DNA from: Lamellibrachia columna
Lineage: Eukaryota; Annelida; Polychaeta; Sabellida; Siboglinidae
Assembly (NCBI GenBank): GCA_963662155.1
Contig: OY759268.1
Span: 11,098,935 to 11,162,934, forward strand
Direction of reading: 5' to 3'
Length of the DNA: 64,000 bases
The position numbers and the translations under genes were made by a program. Positions 30,877 through 42,529 of the stretch are shown here, one piece after another. Each line of letters starts with the position of its first letter. Position 1 is the first letter of the stretch. Below the pieces are notes generated by a model that saw only the letters and a program-made list of their open reading frames with translations, ran no database searches and was not told the origin of the DNA.

Positions 30877-31575
30877 GCCTCACTGTACGGTAAGATGCAA
30901 CGTATTAAATGTACAGACATCTTGTTGCCGTATGTTATCTTTCCTGTGGTGATCATTACAAATAGTTGTTTTCGTCCGAAAAAGTTAAATATGGCGCATT
31001 TAGAGTGCACCATGTATCAACAGTGCTGCCACCTGGTGAGTGATGTTGTATTATCCCCAAGGTCAATGACCCGTGCTGTCTAAGTAAGTACATTGCAGCG
31101 GGGCGGGGGGGGGGCTGGGGAGGGAGTCCATGCGGGAGTAATGAATACTGTCCAGTGAGGCAGACTAATAAAGGCCACGGAGGCTCACAGTGGCAGATAC
31201 ATTATAATATGGCGCAGACATCTAGACAAGAGACAACACATGGCAATAGCTAGTTATCGGCCAGTGTTTGCTATGTCGCTAGGGGCGCCACTCAGTGCAT
31301 TATGTCATCCTCGAGGCAAATTCCATGTTTTGTGGCTATGCTTTCTGTGTTTAAAAGCTCCATATCTGAAATTTGCAGAATTATTAAAAATTAAACATTA
31401 AATAAATAAATTTAAAAAAATTCCGGATGGTGTTCTGCCACATTTATTTTGGATATTTTTGGACAATTTGGGAGAAATTTGGGAGATAGCGCCATTAGGC
31501 ATAACAGTGATTTTTTAGCATCAGCCCGAATTCTACACAAGTGCCCATACAGGCATTATAATTAATGGTGTCGTA
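30877..31575. other. Unassigned spacer
   Basis: No gene recognised. It contains a G-run of about nine near 31104 and a segment AGGGGCGCCACTCAGTGCAT near 31280 that resembles the GGCGCCACT-rich repeats at 32-33 kb. Confidence 0.5.
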
Positions 31576-31579
31576 TATA

Positions 31580-32279
31580 TGTTTCGCGCCCTTCATGACC
31601 GGACGCCGGCGTACCTCGCCTCGCTCATCACGCCGTACGTTCCGCGCCGCGCCCTACGGTCTGCCGATCGCGCCCTACTCACCGTCCCTCGCCCCAACCT
31701 CGAGCATTACGGCCGCCGTTCATTCTCTCGTGCTGGACCGACTCTATAGAACGCTCTACCGGAAGACCTGCGTCTGATCGGCTGCATGGACACTTTTAAA
31801 GCGCGTCTTAAGACTCATTAGTTCAAACTTGCTATAAATGTTTAGTTCTATATACCACTCATATCATAGTATTTATTATTAAGATTAGTCTTAATTGTCT
31901 ACTATTATACTAGTTTATTATTTTAATTATTAATTAATTAATTAATTAAATTATTTTTTATTTTAATTATTTATTAATTATTTATTAATCGATGATTTAT
32001 ATATTCATTAATTATTTCATTCATTCATTGAATGAATTACTTGTTCATTCATTGTTCATTCATACAATGTCTTATTGTATGTACATGCTTTTGTATGTAC
32101 ATTGATAGTTTTAGCTTATCTTTGCTTAGTACATTTTGTTTTAATGAAGTTTAAGCCTTTTTTATACGTTTAATTTTATTACTCACATTTTAGTACATTT
32201 AGTCATTGTAAACACCCTTGAATAGAGTTGTACTCTGGATATGAGTGTAAAAATAAAGTGTATTATTATTATTATTATG
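31580..32279 (+). mobile_element. LINE 3'-end fragment with (ATT)n tail
   Basis: In mixed frames the start reads RTPAYLASLITPYVPRRALR and SADRALLTVPRPN, then DTFKARLKTH, which is the conserved C-terminus of L2/CR1-type ORF2 proteins. A long AT-rich 3' region follows, with ATTAATTAATTAATTAAT-like blocks, AATAAAGTG and a short (ATT)n tail at 32261-32278. It is GC-rich in the coding part and has a 5' truncation. Confidence 0.75.
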
Positions 32280-33400
32280 CACCAATTGTGTGTGAATTAT
32301 CGGTTGAACTTCACTACCAGTGGCGCCATGTAGTGAATGTAATGTAAGTCATTCACGATCTCACCACTGCGATAACTTTATTTGATGTGCAGGTTCTGCA
32401 ACATCGTCAGTTCATTTGGTAAACTGCTGATTTTTTTCAAGAATCTCTCAATTTCAATTGCATACAATTGTGTACAGTGTTTGCTTTGAAAATGCCACAA
32501 CTTGGTTATACATTTTAAATGGAGTGGTGTGTTGGCTTGGCAACACGATTGTTGCTTACCGCTTGTTACGTCACTGCAACTGTGCATTTTAGTATACGTA
32601 GCATAGTTTCAAACAAAAACGGGCGTTATTGTGTTCCTATATACATTTTCAACGCAAATACTTGTATGCAATTAAAATTGAGAGATGTACTGACAAAACG
32701 TTACGAGCTTACCACAAATGAAATGACGATGTGCATAATCTGCACATCAAATGTAAGCGGCGGCAGTGGAGAAATCGAGAGTGACTTATATTACATTCAC
32801 CCCTTCACCAGTGGCGCTAACTATGGTACGTTTACTCCAGTGCACAGTTCCAATGACATAACAAGTTGCCAACAACAATGCGTTGCCCAGCCAACATACT
32901 ACCCCTCACTGTCCATTTTGAATCTATAATCAATTTGTGGCAGTGGGGATTTGCTGAGTGGCGCCATTGTCGGGGAGTTTGTTCACACTGCCCACCAGTG
33001 GCGCCACTGTCGGGGAGTTTGTTCACACTCCCCACCAGTGGCGCCACTCACCATTTCCCCACTGCCACAACCTACATTTGAAGTGCAGGTTCTGCACATA
33101 ATATTTATTTCATTTGGTAAACTCCTATTTTTTCAAGAAATCTCTCAGGTTCAACTGCGTACACTTGTGGATGGTGTTTGTATTGGATGTGTTTCTAGAA
33201 ACACAATAACGTTTGTTTGTGTTTTAAACTATGTTACATTACCCAAGTGCACTGGTGCAACGACGTAACAAATCGTAAACAACAATGGCGTTTCCCAGCC
33301 AACCAATCCTTTATATCACTCCGCAACTGTCCATTTTGAATCGATAATGAAGTTGTAGCAGTGCACACTCCCCGACAGTGGCGCCACTAAGCATCTCACC
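32280..33400. repeat. Nested direct and inverted copies of a ~250-bp repeat
   Basis: A repeat with landmarks GTGCAGGTTCTGCA, CATTTGGTAAACT, TTTTTCAAGAA and CTCTCA appears in plus orientation at 32390-32520, inverted at 32519-32770, partly at 32830-32900, and plus again at 33085-33330. The first two copies form a large hairpin. Between them, a 43-bp unit containing GTCGGGGAGTTTGTTCACAC and GGCGCCACT is duplicated at 32960-33050. A further copy is at 42.5 kb. Open frames inside are not supported as genes. Confidence 0.75.
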
Positions 33401-34680
33401 ACTCTATTCAAATTAGGTATTCAAAATTACTGCATAGGGGAAAGCAGTGTTTGTTGAGCCATTTTTCATTGTGTTTGAAATTGTTTTACTCGCATAAACT
33501 ATGATTATTAGTAGAACGTTTTATACCCGGATAATATATCTAGTATGCATAGATAATTATACAATTATATGTATATAATTCTAACAGAGATTTAGAAACT
33601 GACTCAACTAACTCTTGTGGGGTAAGTTGAGTCACGGGGTAGCGTAAGTTAGGCAACTGCTTTATTTGTATAATTTACGTAGGCCTTGTACTAAAATGTC
33701 ATAACAACTCAGCCAACACATCTACCCATTGGGTACAACACGTATGTGACAAGTCTATATGCTTATTTAATAAGTCGACACATTTAATTAATGTAGAATT
33801 AAATACCTATCGCAACCAGTGAAACGAACTGCTAATATGTTACCTTGTGGGGTCAGATGTCCCAATTTGCTCGGGAAAATGAATTCCTTGATGCATTTTG
33901 GGTTAAGAACACTCGTCTACTCAATTAACCCACCCTTGGGCCTTGGGTGGCTCAACCAAACCTGTTTTGACAATTAAGCTGTTTTGATTAAATTCTCATT
34001 AATCATCGAAGTGATGTGAATAGTCTTCTTCCATGTGCATAGTTAGATATCATGGATCAATAAATTAAGCACAAAAACAGTTGGTAATCACAATTTTCTA
34101 TACTAAAACCACAAGTAGACAGGCAAAAGTCGGATATTGACGGTTTTCCTGGAATGGCTGATATATGCAGAAATCACGCATTCTTTGTTTGCGAAGCGCA
34201 ATCCGTGAATCGCGTAGAATCATCGACAGCGCTTCACATAAATGCATAGCGTTATTTACGTTTGACATAACTTTCATTCTTATAAAGCTGTTCGTTGAGC
34301 CGATCGACAAAGTGTCGCCAGTAACACATAGGGTATCAACGCATGTGTAAGCCGTTTTATATTTCGTTTCAACCTGCCTACTCCACTTGATCGTTGCAAG
34401 CAAGTATAGTCACTAGTGTGAGCGATATTAGGGTAATGTATCCGTAATTTCGTAAGTGGGTATGCGCATTCTTCACACGGTAAGTTGATTATGCACATTA
34501 AGCTGTGAGTCTATGATATGCTACGCATTTACTCCATGATTTGAGTTGTTTTAGTTCTCTTAATATATATGGATACCAAATAGAAGCTAAGGGATAGCCT
34601 AGCCCTGGCCTAGTAGCGTTGTTAAAATACAGTAAACACGTACTTTGTGTATGTAATAATAATACGTATATCACTATTTT
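33400..34680. other. Unassigned spacer
   Basis: No gene, RNA or clear mobile element recognised. GTGGGGTAAGTTGAGTCACG (near 33617) and related GTGGGGTCA text (33846) recur weakly. A minus-strand open frame at 34098-34403 has no recognisable content. Confidence 0.5.
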
Positions 34681-34683
34681 ATA

Positions 34684-35341
34684 GAGCTATTTTGACATGT
34701 TTTCAGGTGCCTCTAACTTTATCAGTTTGCAAGCTAGCATTCTGAAAAAAGCTATAAAAGACATACAACGTGTATAAATGATCACCAATGGCTCCTGCTG
34801 TTTTTGCTTTGTACTGTGCATGTATTGCACAATCTGGGGGCATTCCTTGAGTGAAACACACTGAAAACTCAAACTAGATGCTACACACGATAGTATGTTG
34901 CGTTCCGAAAAATATGGCACATTTTACCCAGACCACCAATTTCCTTACATTTCATTCCATTTGCTGTTCATGATAAATGGCTACAATATACTATTTGTTT
35001 ACTCATCTATTTTTTATGGTAAGAAGCAAATGATTGTCTAACTTAAATAGCCATTTTATGGAACTATTTTGACATGTTTTCAGGTGCCTGTAACTATCAG
35101 TTTATAAGCTGCAATTATGAAATTTGTTGAATATGTAGACATCAGATCAGATCATCTATGCAACATTTGAGAATGATAGGGAGAAGGACAGTGCACAAGA
35201 ATGGAAAACAGCATTTAAACAAATTTGAGAATGATAGGGAGAAGGACAGTGCACAAGAATGGAAAACAGCATTTAAACATTTTTTAGAATGATAGGGAGA
35301 AGGACAGTGCACAAGAATGGAAAACAGCATTTAAACAAATT
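34684..35341 (+). repeat. Duplicated segment and 57-bp tandem repeat
   Basis: ACTATTTTGACATGTTTTCA plus GGTGCC occurs at about 34685 and again at about 35059, followed in both by AACT...ATCAGTTT and AAGCT. At 35165-35340 a 57-bp unit (GAATGATAGGGAGAAGGACA and CAGCATTTAAAC) occurs three times in near-identical form. No gene is supported. Confidence 0.85.
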
Positions 35342-35709
35342 TACTCTGCCTAATGCTAAGGCCTAAGCCTAGCTGAATGTAGGGCAAAATCGCCCTGGAT
35401 ATAATCATCCCCGTGTAAGTGGCAACTAGGACAAACCCCCCCACCCAAATCATCATCCTCACACATTATTTCACTTATTCATTATCATGTTTTTATAGTG
35501 TTGTATCCTTTTCTATAGAGCTACAAATAATATTATTCAATTTATTATATATACTGTATATTATAATTCTCGATTGGACCACCGTTAAGATTATGAAACA
35601 AAAAACCAATGAACAGTTAATGTACCAAAATGAGCACTGTTAACCATAACCAAGTTACACGACTGTACCATCCTGCCTCCATATTGTCTGTCTAGCAGGC
35701 TTGGGTTCA

Positions 35710-36075
35710 AATGCGAGTCAGCGCATTTAAATGCAAATGTTTGAAATTACTCAAATGCAAATGCACCGAGACATGATTGCATTTAAATGCAAATGCAAGG
35801 GTTTGGAATTATGCAAATACAAGTGTTTGAAGTGATTCAAATGCAAGTGTTTGAAGTGGTGCAAATGCAAGTGTTTTAAATTATGCAAATACAAGGTTTT
35901 TCATATTATGCAAATGCAAGTGTTTTAAATGATTCAAATGCAAGTGTTTGAAAATACTCAAATGCAAATGTTTGAAAATACTCAAATGCAAATGCAAGTG
36001 TTTTGAAAACATGCAAATGCTTGAAATAATTCTAATGCAAATGCTCCCTTATAAAATTGCATGCAAATGCATTTG
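35710..36075 (+). repeat. hAT left subterminal repeats (ATGCAAAT octamers)
   Basis: Irregular repeats of AAATGCAAGTGTTTGAAATT with at least ten ATGCAAAT or one-off variants. The mirror set is at 37640-37860 (also oriented with ATGCAAAT). ATGCAAAT is identical to the POU-family octamer element, but here it most likely reflects transposase binding sites. Confidence 0.8.
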
Positions 36076-37244
36076 TATAGTTTTCATTCGTTTTTTCTAA
36101 GTGAAAGGGCAACAAAGTACTAGTCGGTTTACATCAAGTTTATTGAACATCAACCATGGTAGGTCAACTAGGCAACTACTACTATGTTATGGGACGACAC
36201 TGCTCTTCAGTGTCTCATCACAGCATCACACAATGTGTCCATTGCACTTAGTGTACAATAGAGAGACAGCAAACCCAGTCAGTAGAGGCTGTTCAGGCTG
36301 CTCACTACCTGCCTTAGATGGAGTGTCTGGTGACCGGTTGATTGTTACAGACATATGAAGTCTCTGAAATAAATAATGCCAGCTTTAGAATTTGATACCA
36401 TATATAATTACTGAACTGTTTGCTTGGTACCATATAAGGCATATATGGCTTATATTGCCTCCAAAATGAGAACGTGGGAGGGACAAGTATAGTTGTTTTT
36501 TCACTGGTTAAATTGTTTTATTTTTTTCCTGTTACTCTTCATCCGTTACTTTTGTCCTGTTACTTTCTTTCCTACAAACGTCTCTATCCCCCTCCCGAGG
36601 TGTGAGAATTAAGTGCCAGTAAACCCCCCCCCCCACTTAGTTTGGTGAGTCTGGGGTTCAGTCAACAGTCAACTACTTTAATTGCACTTGTTATTTGACA
36701 AAATATTTGCAGGCTTCCTCACTCACACAAACAGTATTTAGTAGGCATGTGCCTTTGATTCCCCAATCTGTGTAAATAAACCTGGTCAGTTGAATGTTCA
36801 CTGGTAGATAAGGCCTGAATAGTCTGACATATTTGATTAGTAAGGAATTAAGACTTGGGCCTGTCTGTCAGTCTGTTTTACAAATAATAGATTGAATAAA
36901 ACACAATGTAATTGTAATAGTAATAGGAAGCAAGGTAATAGTAACTGACCTATTACTTTTCCTGCTGTCTAACTAATCTGTGTACAATTGTATCATATCT
37001 AATTGTCTGGAATTTAATTGTTACATTGTACATACTATGGTTTTGTCACATATGCACAAACAGGGTGTATTACACAGTACATATTGCGGCAAATTAAACC
37101 ACATACTACATGTACGGTCCCACACAGTACACAGCATACAGGAAGAGGTAACATCGGGTCAGTGAGGGGGTCTTTCTAGATTGCCATAAAGTAGCCGGGT
37201 CCCAAAGTAGCCAGAGGAAATAAACATTGTATAACTATTCTTAC

Positions 37245-37450
37245 CTTGATATGATTCAGAAGATTCATGGTCGCTTTGCCCAAACCTTTCATCCATTTTG
37301 AACAGTGCTTGCACTTGGTCTTTAAACTCCCTGATATATCTGTGGGCACATCCTAATGATCAAAAACACTGGAACCCTTGGATGCTTTCATCTTGAATAA
37401 CTCAATGTCCCAAATGGTGTCTGGTATCCATGGCTTCCAGCCTTTCATGC
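37245..37450 (-). pseudogene. BED zinc-finger exon of hAT transposase (broken)
   Basis: The minus-strand frame ends DVPTDISGSLKTKCKHCSKW, then MKGLGKATMNLLNHIK, a C-x2-C...H BED-type finger. It is followed by a donor-like AAG|GTAAGA at 37244. An in-frame TAG sits shortly before (near 37355). BED fingers bind transposon ends in hAT transposases. The location inside TIRs and 8-bp duplication supports the hAT call. Confidence 0.7.
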
Positions 37451-38722
37451 ACTGCTCAATAGAGTCTGTCCACAGAGTCAATAGGGAGCACAACTTGTAT
37501 GTGATGGTGTTAAACTGGATTGACAGGTTACATGATAGTATTTAAGATTTGCTCTAAAATTAGATGGAGTCAAAGACAAGATTGGAAAACCAGTTTGCAG
37601 GTTCAACAATACAAACTTCGTAAACATGTCATATTTTGATGCAAATGTATATTAATCAAATGCAAATGGTTTTTAATCAAATGCAAGTTTTTTTATTATC
37701 AAATGCAAATGCTTTTTAATCAAGTGCAAATGTTTTGATGCAAATGCAAACGTTTTTGGTTTCCAAAACGCAAATGCAAATGTTTTGATTCAAATGCAAA
37801 TCCAGACGTCTTGGAGTCCAAAAATACAAACACAAATGCAGCATTTTCAAATACAAATGCATTTGAACCCAAGCCTGCTGTCTATGTGGCTTCAGAAGCC
37901 ATGGCAGTAAATACAAGGGTACTGTTTTATCTACAGAGTCGTATATATACTGCCACACAATTTTTTTTTGGAATTGCCCTACATGTGGGCTCCCAGATAT
38001 GTCTGCGGGCTACCAGATCTTTCAGCCAGGTAGCACTGCTGGCTATCTAGATTTTTGGAGTTATATCTACCACTGATTTAACAAGATATGTAACAAAATA
38101 TTGACAAGTACAAACAAAGGTTATTACTTTTAAGTTATGTCAGGAGGCGGATTTTGTCCTAGTTGCCATTTAGGTTAGGGGATTATGTCTGGGGGGGGAT
38201 TTTGCCCAGGGGGATTATCTCCATACACCTATGGTGATACAGTTTTTGGAGTTCTTGAGTGCTGTGCTACATAGGTTTTTTTTATAGGTCAAATAGTGGC
38301 TGATTTTTACATAAAGTGTATGTTGATATTTCAATGATATTTTGGCCCATATTAATTTGCGGTCAGCTTGCAAGATACTTGCCTTGAACAGCTACTATTC
38401 CCCATCCCTCCATTTGTAATCCTTACAGAAGGCTCTGTAACTGGGAGGAACTCAGACATTCGAATAGTTCAGTAATTTTTTTTCACATATAATGATAAAA
38501 CCTGGATCTGTGGATTCAATTAAATGGGCTAATTAAGCTTTTTTGCTGAAATGTTTACCACTGCAGTTGATAGCAAGTGTGTTTCTACAGCTCTCTGCAC
38601 ATCGTTCACTGTTACATATTGGACACAGTGTCCATGATGAGCCTGCTAATTTTTAGCTTGGAGCTAAAGGAACATTGTATTTGCTTTTCAGTTTGTCCAG
38701 TGGACATTTGGCAACAGCCAAG

Positions 38723-38854
38723 ATGGCCGGCGACCAGGGAACTGAACTGGTGGCGAAAACGTATGGCAATGATGTCGTTATGAGCTTGTCCAGTCTCAGG
38801 GACAGTGGGGACCTTTGTGACTTTACCCTCTACTCTGAGGGGCGCTCCTTTCAG
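38723..38854 (+). CDS. KLHL exon 1
   Basis: ATG at 38723 in the context CCAAGATGG, a near-optimal Kozak site. 44 codons from MAGDQGTELVAKTYGND to RSFQ; donor CAG|GTAAAT at 38855. Frame open beyond the donor to 38941 is intronic. It encodes the first strand and helix of the BTB domain. Confidence 0.88.
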
Positions 38855-41647
38855 GTAAATCAACACCCCGTACACATCATGATTGCGAGGAGTCATGCAC
38901 AATACATTTTGGATTTTAATTTGTACATTTTATTAATAATTTGATCAACTAATGTTGTTTCTTAATCAAGTGCTACAAAGTTTTCAAACATGTTTTACAA
39001 TAGTATCTGAAGGGATGAAACATCTATGTATGATGTAGAGAGGTATTTGTAACTTATTGTGGATAGAAAGTTGTGTGTCATAGCAGGTACACAAGATTTT
39101 ACTAGATACCATTTGTGATTACATCAACGCCATGAGTGTTGTAACATGTTCACTAGATTGTTCTGGCTGCCATAAGTGGCTACATCAAGGCCATGTTGTG
39201 TGTTGTAACAGGTTCACAAGATTGTACTGGCTGCCTCGAGTGACTATTTCAAGGCCATGTTGTGTGTTGTAACAGGTTCACAAGATTGTACTGGCTGCCT
39301 TGAGTGACTATTTCAAGGCCATGTTGTGTGTTGTAACCGGTTTCAAAAGATTCTACTGGCTGCCACAATTGGCTACAACAAGGCCGTGTTGTAACAGGTT
39401 CACAAGATTCTACTGGCTGCCTCGAGTGACTACTTCAAGGCCATGTTGTGTGTTGTAACAGGTTCACAAGATTCTACTGGCTGCCTCGAGTGACTATTTC
39501 AAGGCAATGTTGTGTGTTGTAACAGGTTCACAAGATTCTACTGGCTGTCACGAGTGACTACTTCAAAGCCATGTTGTGTGTTGTAACAGGTTCACAAGAT
39601 TCTACTGGCTGCCACGAGTGACTACTTCAAAGCCATGTTGTGTGTTGTAACAGGTTCACAAGATTCTACTGGTTGCCACGAGTGACTACTTCAAGGCCAT
39701 GTTGTGTGTTGTAACAGGTTCACAAGATTCTACTGGCTGTCACGAGTGACTTTTTCAAGGCCATGTTGTGTGTTGTAACAGGTTCACAAGATTCTACTGG
39801 TTGCCACGAGTGACTACTTCAAGGCCATGTTGTGTGTTGTAACAGGTTCACAAGATTCTACTGGCTGTCACGAGTGACTATTTCAAGGCCATGTTGTGTG
39901 TTGTAACAGGTTCACAAGATTCTACTGGCTGTCACGAGTGACTATTTCAAGGTCATGTTGTGTGTTGTAACAGGTTCACAAGATTCTACTGGCTGCCACG
40001 AGTGACTACTTCAAGGCCATGTTGTGCGGTCGAATGAGAGAGAGCACAGACAATCATGTCGACTTAAAGGGAGTGAGCGCGAATGCCCTCGAACATATTG
40101 TCAATTTCCTGTACAGCGGCTCGCTGCGTCTCGACTCGGATAACCTGGGCGACGTGTTGAATGCGGCCAGTCACCTGCAGGTGGCAGCAGTGTTGGCACT
40201 CTGCAGTGATTACATGGTCGCCGAGTTGAGCGACGCTTGTGGCGGAGAACGCGACGGACTGCTCGAGTTAGCGCGGACATACTGTCTGACGGCCGTCCTG
40301 CGACACCACGACGACGCCACGCTTGCTGACTTTGACCACTTCTCCCGCACATTGCCTTTCCTTCACATGCTAGCTTCCCAACTTGAGTCCTACCTCGCCA
40401 GTGACGCCCTCGTTGTCTCCTCAGAGTTGACCGTCTTCAATGCCATCGCTCGTTGGTACGCGCACAAACCTGCCGACAGGGGGCAGCACCTCGAAATGCT
40501 GCTTGGGTGCGTGCGCTTTGGTCTGATGACAGAAACTGAATTGACGCAGTTGACGGAACACGGGCTGATATCACAATTCCCTGCGTGCGGCCAATATATC
40601 GCGACAGGACTCAAATATCACAGTGACAGTCTGACTGGACATCCACCGCTGTCACGTGACAGCGACGTGCGCGCCACACGCCAGTCGCTTGTCCTCGTGC
40701 ACCAAGGCTCCCTCTACCGGCCATTCGAGGTGACGGCATGCAACGAACAAAACGGTCGCTTCTACCAGTTACTGACAGACACAACGGGCAGTCGCGACTG
40801 TCGCGTTGACGTCATTGCCAATCTGACGTACGTGTGCGGCGTGCTGGACTGTGGCGGTGGCGCGCTCGTCAGCTCGCTAGAGCGGTTTGACCCACGTCAT
40901 GTCCGTCTACAGGCTCTCCGTCCATGTGGGCGCCTGCGCATTGAGCCAGCACTCGCCGCTGACGACAGCGCCCTCTACCTGTTCGGCGGCAAGACTGAGA
41001 ACAACGTCGTACTCGATTCAGTTGAACGCTACGACGTACACAGCAACACGTGGCGCGACCTGGTGTCTATGCCAACGCCGACGCACTCGTTGGCGGCCGC
41101 TTTGTACGCGGGCACCGTCTACCTGTCCGGGGGCGTGTGTGAGGGGCAACGGCAGCCGACATACGCCCTACTCCGATATCACTGTCAGGGTTGCGACTGG
41201 AGCACCGGCGCACCCATGCACTGCGCACGTCGCCTGCACCAGATGGTCACGGTCGGAGAGCGTCTGTTTGTGCTCGGCGGACTGGGAGGCCCAAGACACC
41301 AGAGCGAGATTCCAGTGGAGACGTACAGCCCTTCGACTGGTCAGTGGACACTGCTTGCCCACACGCTCGCTGGCCGCTCTGTTGGACACTTCGTCCGGTT
41401 TGGCGGTAGCATCCTGTCGCTGGGCAGAGAGCACAGTGATGCTGCCGAAGACGATATATGGCGCTACGAGCCTGCTAGTGACACCTGGCGGCCGTACACA
41501 AAGACTGCACAGCGTGCGAGTCTCGCGTCTGCCACGGCGGTTCTGTTGTCTGTCAACTTCGATGACTGTCGTGTCAGCAGGACTGTCATTGCTGACACGT
41601 CGACACATCGTCGACGTCAGTTCGACTCGCTGCTGACACATTGCTGA
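38723..41647 (+). CDS. Kelch-like BTB-BACK-Kelch protein (two coding exons, 601 aa)
   Basis: Likely CUL3 ubiquitin-ligase substrate adaptor. Exon 1 is 38723-38854 and exon 2 39974-41647, joined in phase 0. Residues ~24-130 form the BTB domain (DLCDFTLYSEGRSFQ|VHKI across the junction, then SDYFKAMLCGRMRES); ~135-235 the BACK domain (ESYLASDALVVSSELTVF, AIARWYAHKP, GCVRFGLM); ~300-560 Kelch repeats (LYLFGGKTENNV, SVERYDVHSNTW, LFVLGGLGG, VETYSPSTGQWT, IWRYEPASDTW). The length is typical for KLHL proteins. Some Kelch segments recall KLHL15, but orthology is unproven. Exon 2 is notably GC-rich against AT-rich flanks. Confidence 0.92.
39084..39973 (+). repeat. 64-bp tandem array carrying copies of the KLHL exon 2 acceptor
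   Basis: About 14 units of 64 bp lead into exon 2. Each unit has GTTGTAACAG (the intron end) and then GTTCACAAGATTCTACTGGC to CTTCAAGGCCATG, i.e. codons for VHKILLAA.SDYFKAM. Units near 39084-39400 are most diverged and one is shorter; those from 39395 onward are almost identical. 64 is not a multiple of three; using the last decoy acceptor reads to TGA within the authentic unit. No clear pyrimidine tract precedes any copy. Confidence 0.95.
39974..41647 (+). CDS. KLHL exon 2
   Basis: Starts after GTTGTAACAG with VHKILLAATSDYFKAM and runs to TGA at 41645-41647. Starting at the internal ATG 40019 would lose the BTB helix, so the splice start is preferred. The first ~55 bases of the exon and the acceptor are repeated upstream about 14 times. 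Confidence 0.92.
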   Translation, partial: VHKILLAATSDYFKAMLCGRMRESTDNHVDLKGVSANALEHIVNFLYSGSLRLDSDNLGDVLNAASHLQVAAVLALCSDYMVAELSDACGGERDGLLELARTYCLTAVLRHHDDATLADFDHFSRTLPFLHMLASQLESYLASDALVVSSELTVFNAIARWYAHKPADRGQHLEMLLGCVRFGLMTETELTQLTEHGLISQFPACGQYIATGLKYHSDSLTGHPPLSRDSDVRATRQSLVLVHQGSLYRPFEVTACNEQNGRFYQLLTDTTGSRDCRVDVIANLTYVCGVLDCGGGALVSSLERFDPRHVRLQALRPCGRLRIEPALAADDSALYLFGGKTENNVVLDSVERYDVHSNTWRDLVSMPTPTHSLAAALYAGTVYLSGGVCEGQRQPTYALLRYHCQGCDWSTGAPMHCARRLHQMVTVGERLFVLGGLGGPRHQSEIPVETYSPSTGQWTLLAHTLAGRSVGHFVRFGGSILSLGREHSDAAEDDIWRYEPASDTWRPYTKTAQRASLASATAVLLSVNFDDCRVSRTVIADTSTHRRRQFDSLLTHC

Positions 41648-42500
41648 GTCAGCAGAACATTCGTTGATAGGATTTTAGTACATTAATACATATCATTAAA
41701 TTGTTCCTATTGGAATTAAGAATCAACGACCTCTTTAGTTTTATTGTACCTGCCTCGTAATGATAATGATAAACTTGATAATTGGGTTCTGCAGCCGATT
41801 AACTTAATCAGAGATTTTCATCAGCTATTCAATGACATACTTATGATATATTTATTGTACCATTCGCATTGCTAAAACCTACACAGAAAAATGGCGGTTA
41901 TGTATGAAATTCATCTGTGGTTTCCTACATTTTGTACTTGCACAAAACGTTAGGTAAAGTTAATTGTTAACTTCACTGAATAAGTTAGAGGTTTATTTAA
42001 TTCAGTTTAATTGAATCTGAAAGTTTAATTTAATAGGAACATTGTAATTTAATAAGCTTACCTTTTTCAGTCGATTTTAATTTAACGAAGTTACGTTTCC
42101 AATTAATTGCCTCATGCATGGTGTGAACGTAACTGAACACTCAGCGCTTATAGATGTTATTACCTTCCAAACCGCACTATGAAGTTATTCTTATTAACAG
42201 TTTCATAATTGTGTAATGACCTTTTATATATGCATTGAAATTGCTAAATTTGTCAAAAGCAGAAACAAATTGCACACTTAGACTTTTGCTTGGAGTCAAC
42301 CAACGTGAGACTTCAGGTTAGTAGCATTGTAGGAACACCCACTGTGATTGAAGGCCATCTGCAGCTTATATCCAACGTCAATGTACATCCGTTTTAAATT
42401 CAGAAATATTTTGGCAAGTGGAATTGTGGCCTGACCACTGTATCGTATTGCGGTGACCTTCTCACTAGGTGGCGATAATGTTTCTTCCGAGCCGATCTAC
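41648..42500. other. KLHL 3' flank; no further gene
   Basis: AT-rich sequence after the KLHL stop. Probably includes the 3' UTR, but no strong AATAAA signal was found close to the stop. Nothing else recognised. Confidence 0.5.
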
Positions 42501-42529
42501 GCGCAAATTGGCAATAGTTATCACCCATG

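Larger units (their letters stand above)
35696..37877 (-). mobile_element. hAT-superfamily DNA transposon, 2.18 kb, non-autonomous
   Basis: Both ends carry the 19-bp terminal inverted repeat CAGGCTTGGGTTCAAATGC. The flanks are CTGTCTAG (35688-35695) and CTGTCTAT (37878-37885), an 8-bp target duplication with one change, typical for hAT. Subterminal regions (35715-36075 and 37640-37860) are packed with ATGCAAAT-type octamers, as expected for transposase-binding repeats. A BED-finger exon remnant lies inside on the minus strand. No DDE/dimerisation domain was recognised. Confidence 0.85.

Noticed and set aside
39084..40020. CRISPR-like direct repeats
   Set aside because: Units are contiguous with no unique spacers and encode the KLHL exon start; this is animal DNA.
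40101..41641. Several long antisense and shifted frames in the KLHL exon
   Set aside because: Shadows of a GC-rich coding exon; the plus-strand BTB-BACK-Kelch frame explains the sequence.
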